From the NCBI RefSeq assembly GCF_046630445.1, contig NC_092333.1, positions 709,422,501 to 709,486,500 on the forward strand: a stretch of DNA of 64,000 nucleotides. The letters are read 5' to 3'. Under the pieces are notes generated by a model, which searched no databases, was not told where the DNA came from, and saw only the letters and a list, made by a program, of their open reading frames with translations. This DNA is from Rutidosis leptorrhynchoides. Taxonomy: Eukaryota; Streptophyta; Magnoliopsida; Asterales; Asteraceae. The position numbers and the translations under genes are program-made. This document shows positions 1 to 13,320 of this stretch, one piece after another. Numbering within the stretch: the stretch's first letter is position 1; each line of letters begins with the position of its first letter.

Positions 1-3000
1 ACAAATGGTGTCGGAATGAGTAATGGCGGAGCAAGTTATGCCAATGTAGTTTATTATAAATGTGGAAAACCGGGCCACATTATTAGAAATTTCCCGAACC
101 AGGAGAACACGAATGGACAAGGCCGCGGAAGAGTTTTCAATATTAATGTGGCAGAGGCACAGGAAGACCCGGAGCTTGTTACGGGTACGTTTCTTATTGA
201 CAATAAATCTGCTTACGTTTTATTTGATTCGGGTGCTGATAGAAGCTATATGAGTAGAGATTTTTGTGCTAAGTTAAGTTGTCAATTGACGCCTTTGGAT
301 AGTAAATTTTTACTCGAATTAGCAAATGGTAAATTAATTTCAGCAGATAATATATGCCGGAATCGAGAAATTAAACTGGGTAGCGAAATATTTAAGATTG
401 ATTTGATACCAGTAGAGTTAGGGAGTTTTGATGTAATAGTTGGCATGGACTGGCTGAAGAAGGTGAAAGCAGAGATCGTATGTTATAAAAATGCAATTCG
501 CATTGTACGAGAAGAAGGAGAACCCTTAATGGTGTACGGAGAAAAGGGTAACATGAAGCTACATCTTATTAGTAATTTGAAGGCACAAAAACTAATAAGA
601 AAAGGTTGCTATGCTGTTCTAGCACACGTAGAGAAAGTACAAACTGAAGAAAAGAGCATTAATGATGTTCCCGTCGCAAAAGAATTTCCCGATGTATTTT
701 CGAAAGAATTACCGGGACTACCTCCACATCGATCTGTTGAATTTCAAATAGATCTTGTACCAGGAGCTGCACCAATAGCTCGTTCTCCTTATAGACTCGC
801 ACCCAGCGAGATGAAAGAACTGTAAAGCCAACTGCAAGAACTATTAGAACATGGTTTCATTCGACCAAGCACATCACCATGGGGAGCTCCTGTTTTGTTT
901 GTCAAGAAGAAAGATGGTACATTCAGGTTGTGTATCGACTACCGAGAGTTGAACAAACTTACCATCAAAAACCGTTATCCACTGCCGAGAATTGACGACT
1001 TATTTGATCAACTACAAGGCTCTTCGGTTTATTCGAAGATCGATTTACGTTCTGGATATCATCAAATGCGAGTAAAGGAGGATGATATTCCAAAAACTGC
1101 TTTTAGGACGCGTTATGGTCATTACGAGTTTATGGTTATGCCGTTTGGATTGACTAACGCACCAGCTGTGTTCATGGACCTTATGAACCAAGTGTGTAGG
1201 CCATATCTTGACAAGTTTGTCATTGTTTTCATCGATGACATACTTATTTACTCAAAGAATGATCAAGAGCACGAAGAACATTTGAGAAAAGTGCTAGAAG
1301 TATTGAGGAAAGAAAAACTGTACGCTAAGTTTTCAAAGTGTGCATTTTGGTTGGAAGAAGTTCAATTCCTCGGTCACATAGTGAACAAAGAAGGTATCCA
1401 GGTGGACCCGGCAAAGATCAAAACCGTTGAAAAGTGGGAAACCCCAAAAACTCCGAAGCATATACGTCAATTTTTAGGATTGGCTGGTTACTACAGAAGA
1501 TTCATCCAAGATTTCTCCAAAATAGCAAAACCCTTGACTGCATTAACGCATAAAGGGAAGAAATTTGAATAGAAGGATGAACAAGAGGAGGCGTTTCAAT
1601 TATTGAAGAAAAAGCTAACTACGGCACCTATATTGTCATTGCCTGAAGGGAATGATGATTTTGTGATTTATTGTGACGCATCAAAGCAAGGTCTCGGTTG
1701 TGTATTAATGCAACGGAAGAAGGTGATTGCTTATGCGTCTAGACAATTGAAGATTCACGAGCAAAATTATACGACGCATGATTTGGAATTAGGCGCGGTT
1801 GTTTTTGCATTAAAGACTTGGAGGCACTACTTATATGGGGTCAAAAGTATTATATATACCGACCACAAAAGTCTTCAACACATATTTAATCAGAAACAAT
1901 TGAATATGAGGCAGCGTAGGCGGATTGAATTATTGAATGATTACGACTTTGAGATTCGTTACCACCCGGGGAAGGCACATGTGGTAGCCGACGCCTTGAA
2001 CAGAAAGGACAGAGAACCCATTCGAGTAAAATCTATGAATATAATGATTCACACTAACCTTACTACTCAAATAAAGGAGGCGCAACAACGAGTTTTAAAA
2101 GAGGAAAATTTAAAGGATGAAATACCCAAAGGATTGGAGAAGCATCTTAATATTCGGCAAGACGGAACCCGATATAGGGCTGAAAGAATTTGGGTACCAA
2201 AATTTGGAGATATGAGAGAAATGGTACTTAGAGAAGCTCATAAAACCAGATGCTCAATACATCCTGGAATGGGGAAGATGTACAAGGATCTCAAGAAACA
2301 TTTTTGGTGGCCGGGTATGAAAGCCGATGTTGCTAAATATGTAGGAGAATGTTTGACGTGTTCTAAGGTCAAAGCTGAGCATCAGAAACCATCAGGTCTA
2401 CTTCAATAACCCGAAATCCCGGAATAGAAATGGGAAAATATTACCATGGATTTCATCACTAAATTGCCAAGGACTGCAAGTGGTTTTGATACTATTTGGG
2501 TAATAGTTGATCGTCTCACCAAATCAGCACACTTCCTGCCAATAAGAGAAGATGACAAGATGGAGAAGTTAGCACGACTGTATTTGAAGGAAGTCGTCTC
2601 CAGACATGGAATACCAATCTCTATTATCTCTGATAGGGATGGCAGATTTATTTCAAGATTCTGGCAGACATTACAGCAAGCATTAGGAACTCGTCTAGAC
2701 ATGAGTACTGCCTATCATCCACAAACTGATGGACAGAGAGAAAGGACGATATAAACGCTTGAAGACATGCTACGAGCATGTGTTATTGATTTCGGAAACA
2801 GTTGGGATCGACATCTACCGTTAGCAGAATTTTCCTACAACAACAGCTACCATTCAAGCATTGAGATGGCGCCGTTTGAAGCACTTTATGGTAGAAAGTG
2901 CAGGTCTCCGATTTGTTGGAGTGAAGTGGGGGATAGACAGATTACGGGTCCGGAGATAATACAAGAAACTACCGAGAAAATCATCCAAATTCAACAAAGA

Positions 3001-3513
3001 TTGAAAACCGCCCAGAGTCGACAAAAGAGCTACGCGGACAGTAAAAGAAAAGATATAGAGTTTGAAATTGGAGAAATGGTCATGCTTAAGGTTTCACCTT
3101 GGAAAGGCATTGTTCGATTTGGTAAATGGGGGAAACTAAATTCAAGGTACATTGGACCATTCAAGATTATAGATCGTGTCGGACCAGTAGCTTACCAACT
3201 GGAGCTACCTCAACAACTCGCGGCTGTACATAACACTTTCCACGTCTAAAATTTGAAGAAATGTTTTACTAAAGAAGATCTCACTATTCCATTGGACGAA
3301 ATCCAAATCAATGAAAAACTTCAATTCATGGAAGAACCCGTCGAAATAATGGATCGTGAGGTTAAGAGACTTAAACAAAACAAGATACCGATTGTTAAGG
3401 TTCGATGGAATCCTCGTAGAGGACCCGAGTTCACCTAAGAGCATGAAGATCAGATGAGGAAGAAATACCCGCATTTATTTCCAGAAGATACGTCAACACC
3501 TCCAACTGCTTAA
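1..3513 (+). pseudogene. gag(3' end)-pol polyprotein of element 1, seven in-frame stops
   Basis: One reading frame is open from base 1 to the terminal stop at 3511-3513 and shows no frameshift. Domains in order: CCHC knuckle (CGKPGH, about 63-95), protease with LFDSGADRS (about 218-245), RT with the FIDD active site (about 1231-1245), RNase H (DASKQG near 1680, TDHKS near 1858), integrase HHCC (about 2240-2375) and D-D-E core (MDFITK near 2446, SDRDG near 2630, GQRERT near 2730), then a chromodomain (about 3340-3480). Stops interrupt at 823-825, 1570-1572, 2407-2409, 2425-2427, 2752-2754, 3247-3249 and 3436-3438. Compared with elements 2 and 4, six of these seven are explained by C-to-T or G-to-A changes. 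It cannot make the full polyprotein; it is a dead copy of an otherwise complete pol. Confidence 0.92.
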
Positions 3514-3561
3514 AATTTCGGGACGAAATTTATTTAACGGGTAGGTACTGTAGTGACCCGA
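3514..3561 (+). other. Plus-strand primer region and 3' LTR junction hairpins, element 1
   Basis: Just after the pol stop lies the inverted repeat AAATTTCG-GGA-CGAAATTT. It is followed by TTAACGGGTAGGTAC and the LTR start TGTAGTGACCCGA. CGGGT before the junction pairs with ACCCG inside the LTR. The position directly upstream of the 3' LTR is where plus-strand DNA priming occurs in LTR elements; which purines act as primer cannot be told from sequence. Confidence 0.6.
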
Positions 3562-6020
3562 ACTTTTCCATGTTTATATATATATTAAATGAAATTGTTA
3601 TTTACATGATTAAGTGTTTCCAACATGTTAAGCAATCAAACTTGTTAAGACTTGATTAATTAAAATAGGTTTCATATAGACAATTGACCACCCAAGTTGA
3701 CCGGTGATTCACGAACGTTAAAACTTGTAAAAACTATACGATGACATATATATGGTTATATATATAGTTAACATGATTTTATTATAAGTATGTATCTCAT
3801 TAGGTATTTTAACAATGAGTTATATACATAAAAATGAGACTATTAATTTAAGAAACTCGAAAACGATATATATAACGATTATGGTTATAACAACGTCTTA
3901 CTAGGTACATATGAATCATATTAAGATATTGATACACTTGGTTAATTATGTTAAATGATAAGTAAATATATTATTAAGTGTATTAACAATGAAATACATA
4001 TGTAAAAATAAGACTACTAACTTAATGATTTCGAAACGAGACATATATGTAACGATTATCGTTGTAACGACATTTAACTGTATATACATCATACTAAGAT
4101 ATATTATATATCATAATATCATGATAATATAACAATTTAACATCTCATTTGTTATAATAAACAATGGGTTAACAACATTCAACAAGATCGTTAACCTAAA
4201 GGTTTCAAAACAACATTTACATGTAACGACTAACGATGACTTAACGACTCAGTTAAAATGTATATACATGTAGTGTTTTAATATGTATTCATACACTTTT
4301 GAAAGACTTCAAGAAACTTATCAAAATACTTCCACTTAATAAAAATGCTTACAATTACATCCTCGTTCAGTTTCATCAACAATTCTACTCGTATGCACCC
4401 GTATTCGTACTCGTACAATACACAGCTTTTAGATGTATGTACTATTGGTATATACACTCCAATGATCAGCTCTTAGCAGCCCATGTGAGTCACCTAACAC
4501 ATGTGGGAACCATCATTTGGCAACTAGCATGAAATATCTCATAAAATTACAAAAATATGAGTAATCATTCATGACTTATTTACATGAAAACAAAATTACA
4601 TATCCTTTATATCTAATCCATACACCAACGACCAAAAACACCTACAAACACTTTCATTCTTCAATTTTCTTCATCTAATTGATCTCTCTCAAGTTCTATC
4701 TTCAAGTTCTAAGTGTTCTTCATAAATTCCAAAGTTCTAGTTTCATAAAATCAAGAATACTTCCAAGATTGCAAGTTTACTTCCAAGTTTTCTAAATCCA
4801 TTCCAAGTAATCATCCAAGATCAAGAAACCTTTGTTACTTACAGTAGGTTATCTTTCTAATACAAGGTAATAATAATATTCCAACTTTAATTCAATTTCT
4901 ATAACTATAACAATCTTATTTCGAGTGGAAATCTTACTTGAAATTGTTTTCGTGTCATGATTCTGCTTCAAGAACTTTCAAGCCATCCAAGGATCCTTTG
5001 AAGTTAGATCTATTTTTCTCATTTCTAGTAGGTTTATCCAAGGAACTTGAGGTAGTAATGATGTTCATAACATCATTCGATTCATACATATAAAGCTATC
5101 TTATTCGAAGGTTTAAACTTGTAATCACTAGAACATAGTTTAGTTAATTCTAAACTTGTTCGCAAATAAAAGTTAATCCTTCTAACTTGACTTTTAAAAT
5201 CAACTAAATACATGTTCTATATCTATATGATATGCTAATTTATTGATTTAAAACCTGGAAACACGAAAAACACCGTAAAACCGGATTTACGCCGTCGTAG
5301 TAACACCGCGGGCTGTTTTGGGTTAGTTAATTAAAAACTATGATAAACTTTGATTTAAAAGTTGTTATTCTGGGAAAATGATTTTTATTATGAACATGAA
5401 ACTATATCCAAAAATTATGGTTAAACTCAAAGTGGAAGTATGTTTTCTAAAATGGTCATCTAGACGTCATTCTTTCGACTGAAATGACTACCTTTACAAA
5501 AATGACTTGTAACTTATTTTTCTGACTATAAACCTATACTTTTTCTGTTTAGATTCATAAAATAGAGTTCAATATGAAACCATAGCAATTTGATTCACTC
5601 AAAATGGATTTAAAATGAAGAAGTTATGGGTAAAACAAGATTGGATAATTTTTCTCATTTTAGCTACGTGAAAATTGGTAACAAATCTATTCTAACCATA
5701 ACTTAATCAACTTGTATTGTATATTGTGTAATCTTGAGATACCATAGACACGTATACAATATTTCGACCTATCATGTCGACACATCTATATATATTTCGA
5801 AACAACCATAGACACTCTATATGTGAATGTTGGAGTTAGCTATACAGGGTTGAGGTTGATTCCAAAATATATATAGTTTGAGTTGTGATCAATACTATAT
5901 GTTATGGTTTGTTTTAAAAATGAATGCAGTCTTTGAAAAACGTCTCATTTAGAGGTCAAAACCTCGCAACGAAATCAATTAATATGGAACATTTTTAATC
6001 AATAAGAACGGAACATTTCA
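3549..6020 (+). repeat. 3' LTR of element 1 (2.47 kb, internally shortened)
   Basis: Starts TGTAGTGACCCG and ends GGAACATTTCA. It matches the family A LTRs of elements 2 and 4, which are about 3.55 kb, but lacks roughly 1.1 kb between GAGTTGTGATC (near 5893) and the U5 part that begins near AATACTATATG. The 77-codon open stretch at 4299-4532 is shared by all family A LTRs but has no early ATG. The rest is AT-rich non-coding LTR sequence. Confidence 0.88.
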
Positions 6021-8379
6021 AGATCACAACTCAAAGTATATATATTTTTGGAATCAACCTCAACCCTGTATAGCTAACTCAAACATTACTGCATATAGAG
6101 TGTCTATGGTTGTTCCAAATAATATATATACATGGGTCTATATGTTATGTCAAAACATTTGCATACGTGTCTATGGTATCCCAAGATTACATAATATATT
6201 AGAATACATGTATAATACAATATAAGTTAGCTAGGATATGATTTGTATAGAATTGTTACAATATTTCCCGTAGCTACAACAATAAAAAAATATCCAATCT
6301 TGTTTTACCCATAACTTCTTCGTTTTAAATCCGTTTTGAGTGAATCAAATTGCTATGGTTTCATATTGAACTCTATTTTATGAATATAAACAGAAAAAGT
6401 ATAGGTTTATAGTCAGAAATATAAGTTACATATTGTTTTTGTAAGAGGTAGTCATTTCAGTCGAAAGAACGACTTCTTGATGACCATTTTGAAAAACATA
6501 CTTCCACTTTGAGTTTAACCATGATTTTTGGATATAGTTTCATGTTCATAAGAAAAATCATTTTCCCAGAAGAAAAAATTTTAATTCAAAGTTTATCATA
6601 GTTTTTAATTATCAAACCCAAAACAGCCCGCGGTGTTACTATGACGGCGTATGTCCGGTTTTATGGTGTTTTTCGTGTTTTCAGGTTTTAAATCATTAAG
6701 TTAGCATATCATATAGATATAGAACATGTGTTTAGTTGATTTTAAAAGTCAAGTTAGAAGGATTAACTTTTGTTTGCGAACAAGTTTAGAATTAACTAAA
6801 CTATGTTCTAGTGATTTCAAGTTTAAACCTTCGAATAAAGTAGTTTTATATATATGAATCGAATGATGTTATGAACATCATTACTACCTCAGGTTTTGTG
6901 GATAAACCTACTGGAAATGATAAAAAATAGATCTAGCTTCAAAGGATCCTTGGATGGCTTGAAAGTTCTTGAAGCAGAATCATGACACGAAAACAAGTTC
7001 AAGTAAGATTTCCACTCGAAATAAGATTGTTATAGTTATAGAAATTGAATCAAAGTTTGAATATGAGTATTACCTTGTATTATAAAGATATCTTACTGTA
7101 AATAAAAAAGATTTCTTGAGGTTGGATGATCACTTTACAAGATTGGAAGTAAGCTAGCAAACTTGGAAGTATTCTTGATTTTATGAAACTAGAACTTATA
7201 GAATTTATGAAGAACACTTAGAACTTGAAGATAGAACTTGAGAGTGATCAATTAGATGAAGAAAATTAAAGAATGAAAGTGTTTGTAGGTGTTTTTGGTC
7301 GTTGGTATATGGATTAGATATAAAGGATGTGTAATTTTGTTTACATGTAAATAAGTCATGAATGATTACTAATATTTTTGTAATTTTATGAGATATTTCA
7401 TGCTAGTTGCCAAATGATGGTTCCCACATGTGTTAGGTGACTCACATGGGCTGCTAAGAGCTGATAATTGGAGTGTATATACCAATAGTACATACATCTA
7501 AAAGCTATGTATTGTACGAGTACGAATACGGGTGCATACGAGTAGAATTGTTGATGAAACTGAACGAGGATGTAATTGTAAGCATTTTTGTTAAGTAGAA
7601 GTACTTTTATAAGTGTCTTGAAGTCTTTCAAAAGTGTATGAATACATATTAAAACACTACATGTATATACATTTTAACTGAGACGTTAAGTCATCGTTAG
7701 TCGTTACATGTAAATGTTGTTTTGAAACCTTTAAGTTAACGATCTTGTTAAATGTTGTTAACCCATTGTTTATTATATCTAAAGAGATATTAAATTATTA
7801 CATTATCATGATATTATGATATATTAATATATCTTAGTATGATATATATACATTTAAATGTTGTTACAACGATAATCGTTACATATATGTCTCGTTTCGA
7901 AATCATTAAGTTAGTTGTCTTGTTTTTACATATGTAGTTCATTGTTAATACACTTAATGACATGTTTACTTATCATTTATCATGATTAAACATAGTGTAT
8001 CAATATCTTAATATGATTCATATGTATTTAGTAAGACGTTGTTATAACGATAATCGTTATATATATCGTTTCGAGTTTCTTAATTCAATAAACTCAATTT
8101 TATGTATATAACTCATTGTTAAAATACGTAATGAGATACTTACTTATCATAATATCATGTTAACTATATATATAATCATATATATGTCATCATATAGTTT
8201 TTACAAGTTTTACGTTCGTGAATCACCGGTCAACTTGGGTGGTCAATTGTCTATATGAATCCTATTTCAATTAATCAAGTCTTAACAAGTTTGATTGCTT
8301 AACATGTTGGAAACACTTAATCATGTAAATAACAATTTCATTTAATATATGTAAACATGGAAAATTTTGGGTCACTACA
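6021..8379 (-). repeat. 3' LTR of element 2, last 1.2 kb missing
   Basis: Reverse complement starts TGTAGTGACCC at 8379. It corresponds base for base in length to 16210-18568 of the sister LTR. The missing part (equivalent to 14996-16209) should lie to the left of element 1, outside the window. Confidence 0.88.
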
Positions 8380-8414
8380 GTACCTACCCGTTAAATAAAT
8401 TTCATCCCGAAATT
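8380..8414 (-). other. Plus-strand primer region of element 2
   Basis: On the minus strand the pol stop is followed by AAATTTCGGGATGAAATTT and TTAACGGGTAGGTAC. This is the same block as in element 1 with one arm base changed (CGAAATTT to TGAAATTT). Confidence 0.55.
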
Positions 8415-11400
8415 TTAAGCAGTTGGAGGTGTTGACGTATCTTCTGGAAATAAGTGCGGGTATTTCTTCTTCATCTGATCTTCTCGTTCCCAGGTGAACT
8501 CGAGACCTCTACGAGCATTCCATCGAACTTTAACAATTGGTATCTTTTTTTGCTTAAGTCTTTTAACCTCACGATCCATTATTTCGACGGGTTCTTCGAC
8601 GAATTAAAGTTTTTCGTTGATTTGGATTTCGTCTAACGGAATAGTAAGATCTTCTTTAGCAAAACATTTCTTAAAATTTGAGACGTGGAAAGTGTTATGT
8701 ACAGCCGCGAGTTGTTGTGGTAATTCAAGTCGGTAAGCTACTGGTCCGACACGATCAATAATCTTGAATGGTCCTATATACCTTGGATTTAATTTCCCTC
8801 GTTTTCCAAATCGAACAACACCTTTCCAAGGTGCAACCTTAAGCATGACCATCTCTCCAATTTCAAATTCTATATCTTTTCTTTTAATGTCGGCGTAGCT
8901 CTTTTGTCGACTTTGGGCGGTTTTCAACCGTTGTTGAATTTGGATGATCTTCTCGGTAGTTTCTTGTATTATGTCCGGACCTGTAATCTGTCTATCCCCC
9001 ACTTCACTCCAACAAATCGGAGACCTGCACTTTCTACCATAAAATGCTTCAAACGGCGCCATCTCAATGCTTGAATGGTAGCTGTTGTTGTAGGAAAATT
9101 CTGCTAACGGTAGATGTCGATGCCAACTGTTTCCGAAATCAATAACACATGCTCGTAGCATGTCTTCAAGCGTTTGTATCGTCCTTTCGCTCTGCCCATC
9201 AGTTTGTGGATGAAAGGCATTACTCATGTTTAGACGAGTTCCTAATGCTTGCTGTAATGTCTGCCAGAATCTTGAAATAAATCTGCCATCCCTATCAGAG
9301 ATAATAGAGATTGGTATTCCATGTCTGGAGACGACTTCCTTAAAATACAGTCGTGCTAACTTCTTCATCTTGTCATCTTTTCTTATTGGCAGGAAGTGTG
9401 CTGATTTGGTGAGACGATCAACTATTACCCAAATAGTATCAAAACCACTTGCAGTCCTTGGCAATTTAGTGATGAAATCCATGGTAATGTTTTCCCATTT
9501 CCATTCCGGGATTTCGGATTGTTGAAGTAGACCTGATGGTTTCTGATTATCAGCTTTGACCTTAGAACACGTCAAACATTCTCCTACGTATTTAGCAACA
9601 TCGGCTTTCATACCCGGCCACCAAAAATGTTTCTTGAGATCCTTGTACATCTTCCCCGTTCCAGGATGTATTGAGTATCTGGTTTTATGAGCTTCTCTAA
9701 GTACCATTTTTCTCATATCTCCAAATTTTGGTACCCAAATCCTTTCAGCCCTATACCAGGTTCCGTATTCCCGAATATTAAGATGCTTCTCCGATCCTTT
9801 GGGTATTTCATCCTTTAAATTTCCCTCTTTTAAAACTCCTTGTTGCGCCTCCTTTATTTGAGTAGTAAGGTTAGTGTGAATCATTATATTCATAGCTTTT
9901 ACTCGAATGGGTTCTCTGTCCTTTCTGCTCAAGGCGTTGGCTACCACATTTGCCTTTCCCAGGTGATAACGAATCTCAAAGTCGTAATCATTCAACAAAT
10001 CAATCCATCTGCGCTGCCTCATGTTCAGTTGTTTTTGATTAAATATGTGTTGAAGACTTTTGTAGTCGGTATATATAATACTTTTGACCCCATATAAGTA
10101 GTGCCTCCAAGTCTTTAATGCAAAAACAACCGCGCCTAATTCCAAATCATGCGTCGTATAATTCTGCTCGTGAATATTCAATTGTCTAGACGCATAAGCA
10201 ATTACTTTCGTTCGTTGCATTAATACACAACCGATACCTTGCTTTGAGGCGTCACAATATATCACAAAGTCATCATTCCCTTCAGGTAATGACAATATAG
10301 GTGTCGTAGTTAACTTTTTCTTCAACAATTGAAACGCTTTTTCTTGTTCATCCTTCCATTCAAATTTCATCCCTTTATGCGCTAATGCAGTCAAGGGTTT
10401 TGCTATTTTGGAAAAATCTTGGATGAATCTCCTGTAATAACCAGCTAGCCCTAAAAATTAGCGTATGTGTTTCGGAGTTTTCGGGGTTTCCCACTTTTCA
10501 ATGGTTTCAATCTTTGCTGGATCCACCTGAATACCTTCTTTGTTCACTATATGACCGAGGAATTGAACTTCTTCTAACCAAAATGCACACTTTGAAAACT
10601 TAGCGTACAGTTTTTCTTTTCTCAGCTACTCTAGCACTTTTCTCAATTGTTCTTCGTGCTTTTGATCATTCTTCGAGTAAATAAGTATGTCATCAATGAA
10701 AACAATGACAAACTTGTCAAGATATGACCCACACACTCGGTTCATGAGGTCCATGAGCACAGCTGGTGCGTTAGTCAATCCAAACGGCATAACCATAAAC
10801 TCGTAATGACCGTAATACCTCCTAAAAGCAGTCTTCAGAATGTCATCCTCTTTCACCAGCATTTGGTGATATCCAGAACATAAATCGATCTTCGAATAAA
10901 CCGACGAGCCTTGTAGTTGATCAAATAAGTCGTCGATTCTCGGTAATGGGTAACGGTTCTTGATGGTAAGTTTGTTCAACTCTCGGTAGTCGATATACAA
11001 CCTTATTGTACCATCTTTCTTCTTGACAAACAGAACAGGAGCTCCCCATGGTGATGTACTTGGTCGAATGAAACCACGCTCTAAAAGTTCCTGTAACTGA
11101 CTTTGTAATTCTTTCATTTCGTTGGGTGCGAGTCTGTATGGAGCACGATCTATTGGTGCAGCTCCTGGTACAAGGTCTATTTGAAATTCAACGGATCGAT
11201 GTGGGGGTAATCCCGGTAATTCTTTCGAAAATACATCGGAAAATTCTTTTGCGACGGGAACATCATTGATGTTTTCTTCAGGTTTAACTTCCTCGATGTG
11301 TGCTAGAATGATGTAACAACCTTTTCTTATTAGTTTTTGCGCCTTCAAACTACTAATAAGAATTAACTTCGCGTTGTTCTTTTCTCCGTACACCATTAAA

Positions 11401-12997
11401 GGTTTTACGTTTTCACGCATAATGTGAATCGCATTTTTGTAACAAACGACCTCTGCTCTTACCTTCTTCAATCAGTCCATGCCAATTATTACATCAAAAC
11501 TCCCTAACTCGACTGGTATTAAATCAATCTTAAACGTTTCATCACCCAGTTTAATTTCTCTATCCCGACATATATTATCTGCTGAAATTAATTTACCATT
11601 TGCTAATTCGAGTAAAAATTTATTATCCAAAGGCGTCAATGGGCAACTTAATTTAGCACAAAATTCTCTACTCATATAGCTTCTAACCGCACCCGAATCA
11701 AATAAAACATAAGCAGATTTATCGTCAATAAGAAACATACCCGTAACAAGCTCCGGGTCTTCCTGTGCTTCTGCCGCATTAATATTGAAAACTCTTCCAC
11801 GCCCCTGCCCATTAGTATTCCCCTGATTCGGGCAATTTCTAATAATGTGGCCTGGTTTTCCACATTTATAACAAACAGCGTTGGTATTACTTGCTCTGAC
11901 ACTATTTGTTCCTTTAGTTTAGTTAAACTTTGGTCCGTAGACCGCACACTTTGTCGCGCTATGACCATTTCTTTTACACCTGTTGCAAAATGTCGTGCAA
12001 AACCCCTGATGATTTTCTTCATACCTATGACATGGCTGTTTTTGGTTTTTGTTGCCGTTGTTGTTATTGAGGTTGTTGTTGGGATTGTTATTGTTGTTGA
12101 AACGGTTGTTGTAGTTGTTGTTGTTGTTGGGATGTTTGTTGTAGTTATTGTTAGGATTACGGTTATTGTTGCGATTGTTGTTGCGGTTGTTGGGATAGTT
12201 GTTGTGATTGTGGTTGAAATTGTTATTGTTGTTGTACTGGTGACTCTTGTCACCATTTTCCTCCCACTTCCTCTTGAGTTGTTTCGTGTTGGCTTCTTCA
12301 GCCACCTGCTCTTTAATTCGTCCCTCAATCTGATTTATGAGTTTATGAGCCATTCGACTTGCCTTTTGTATGGAAGCGGGCTCGTGTGAACTCACATCTT
12401 CTTGATCCTTACTGGTAACCCTTTTACAAACGCGTCGATCTTCTCTTCTTCATCTTCGAATGCTCCCGGACACAATAGGTACAACTCTGTGAATCGTCGT
12501 TCATACGTGGTAATGTCGAACCCTTGTGTTCATAACTCTCTAAGCTCTACCTTGAGCTTATTGACTTCGTTTCTAGGACGGTACTGCTCGTTCATCAATT
12601 GCTTGAATGCCGACCACGGTAGTGCGTAAGCAGCATTTTGTCCTACCTGTTCTAGATAGGTGTTCCACCACGTTAACGCAGTACCTGTGAAGGTATGCGT
12701 AGCGTACTTAACTTTGTCCTCTTCAGTACACTTACTTATGGCAAACACCGATTTAACTTTCTTGGTCCACCGTTTCAATCCAATTGGTCCTTCGGTTCCA
12801 TCAAATTCCAAAGGTTTGCAGGCAGTGAATTCTTTGTAGGAGCATCCTACACGATTTCTTGCACCATTAGCTGCATTGCTAGATTCAGAGTTATTGTTAG
12901 TATGTAGCGCAGCCTGTACTGCGGCTATGTTTGCAGCAAGAAAGGTACGAAATTCCTCTTCGCTCATATTCATGGTGTGTCGAGTAGTCGGTGCCAT
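8415..12997 (-). pseudogene. gag-pol polyprotein of element 2, stops and one frameshift
   Basis: The first ATG is at 12997 (MAPTTR); TTG-initiated extensions upstream are unlikely. Gag has the retrotransposon gag core (GLKRW, TALTWWNTYLEQ), an Asn-rich linker and two zinc knuckles (CNRCKRNGHSATKC, CYKCGKPGH). Protease keeps DSGA, but the following Asp is Val (DSGAVRS). RT keeps FIDD. RNase H, integrase (HHCC, D-D-E) and the start of the chromodomain lie in a 596-codon uninterrupted stretch at 8604-10394. Stops lie at about 12530, 11919, 11472, 10626, 10455 and 8604, and a one-base loss near 12404 shifts frame. The RNase H-integrase part is the best preserved piece of pol in the window and could still look like a gene to an automatic caller. 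Confidence 0.92.
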
Positions 12998-13015
12998 TTC
13001 CTTCAAAATAGCCAA

Positions 13016-13320
13016 CTAAATCGAGTTAATCATACAGAATATTAAGAGTAGTCAATAGTATTTCGTAGCATAATATGAACTCATTTATAAAAGCTTTTTC
13101 TTCATATTAGCGTTTTATAAGTTTAAATTCGGGTACTACCTACCTGTTAAGTTCAAACTTAGTAGATAATATACAATTCAACTACTACAATTCCATATGA
13201 AAAACTGATTATAATAATATATCACATATAAATATTCTTCAAACTTACAACATCACTATATTACATATAACATGAAATATAGTACACTTTGATACATGAC
13301 AGTTTTGAAGATAAATCTAG
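13016..13320 (-). other. Non-coding spacer between F-box ORF and gag
   Basis: AT-rich, no ORF. It holds the hairpin motif at 13128-13150 and is well conserved with 30215-30535 of element 4. Confidence 0.6.
13128..13150 (-). other. Internal copy of the LTR-junction motif (element 2)
   Basis: On the minus strand this reads TTAACAGGTAGGTAGTACCC followed by GAA. It resembles the TTAACGGGTAGGTAC block found right before the 3' LTR, but the arm GGGTA is followed by TACCC and closes a hairpin. It lies just upstream of gag. Confidence 0.6.

Larger units (their letters stand above)
1..6020 (+). mobile_element. Element 1: family A Ty3/gypsy chromovirus, 5' part outside window
   Basis: The visible part runs from the gag zinc knuckle through protease, RT, RNase H, integrase and chromodomain to a full 3' end. 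Domain order (integrase after RT) fixes Ty3/gypsy, and the C-terminal chromodomain suggests the Tekay/Del group. The 3' LTR ends exactly at 6020 (..GGAACATTTCA). The next bases belong to the opposite-strand LTR of element 2, interrupted in its middle, so this element appears inserted there; AGATC at 6021-6025 is the expected right target duplication. Its 5' LTR and gag must lie left of the window. Confidence 0.9.

Noticed and set aside
2403-2702. ORFs antisense to integrase (2403-2702, 9226-9525)
   Set aside because: Complement of conserved integrase sequence; openness follows from the sense codons.
4299-4532. 77-codon ORF repeated in all family A LTRs (also 7398-7631, 17587-17820, 38837-39070, minus)
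   Set aside because: It starts with TTG and has no ATG until about codon 46. The copies are LTR homologues, and the differences between them are mostly amino-acid changing, so there is no sign of coding.
8604-10394. A functional integrase gene in element 2
   Set aside because: It is an open remnant of a polyprotein with stops on both sides and no start of its own.
11672-12328. Thr-rich and Val-rich ORFs over the gag linker (also 11847-12389, 28835-29524, 28962-29585)
   Set aside because: They are other-frame readings of the Asn-rich repeat linker of gag.
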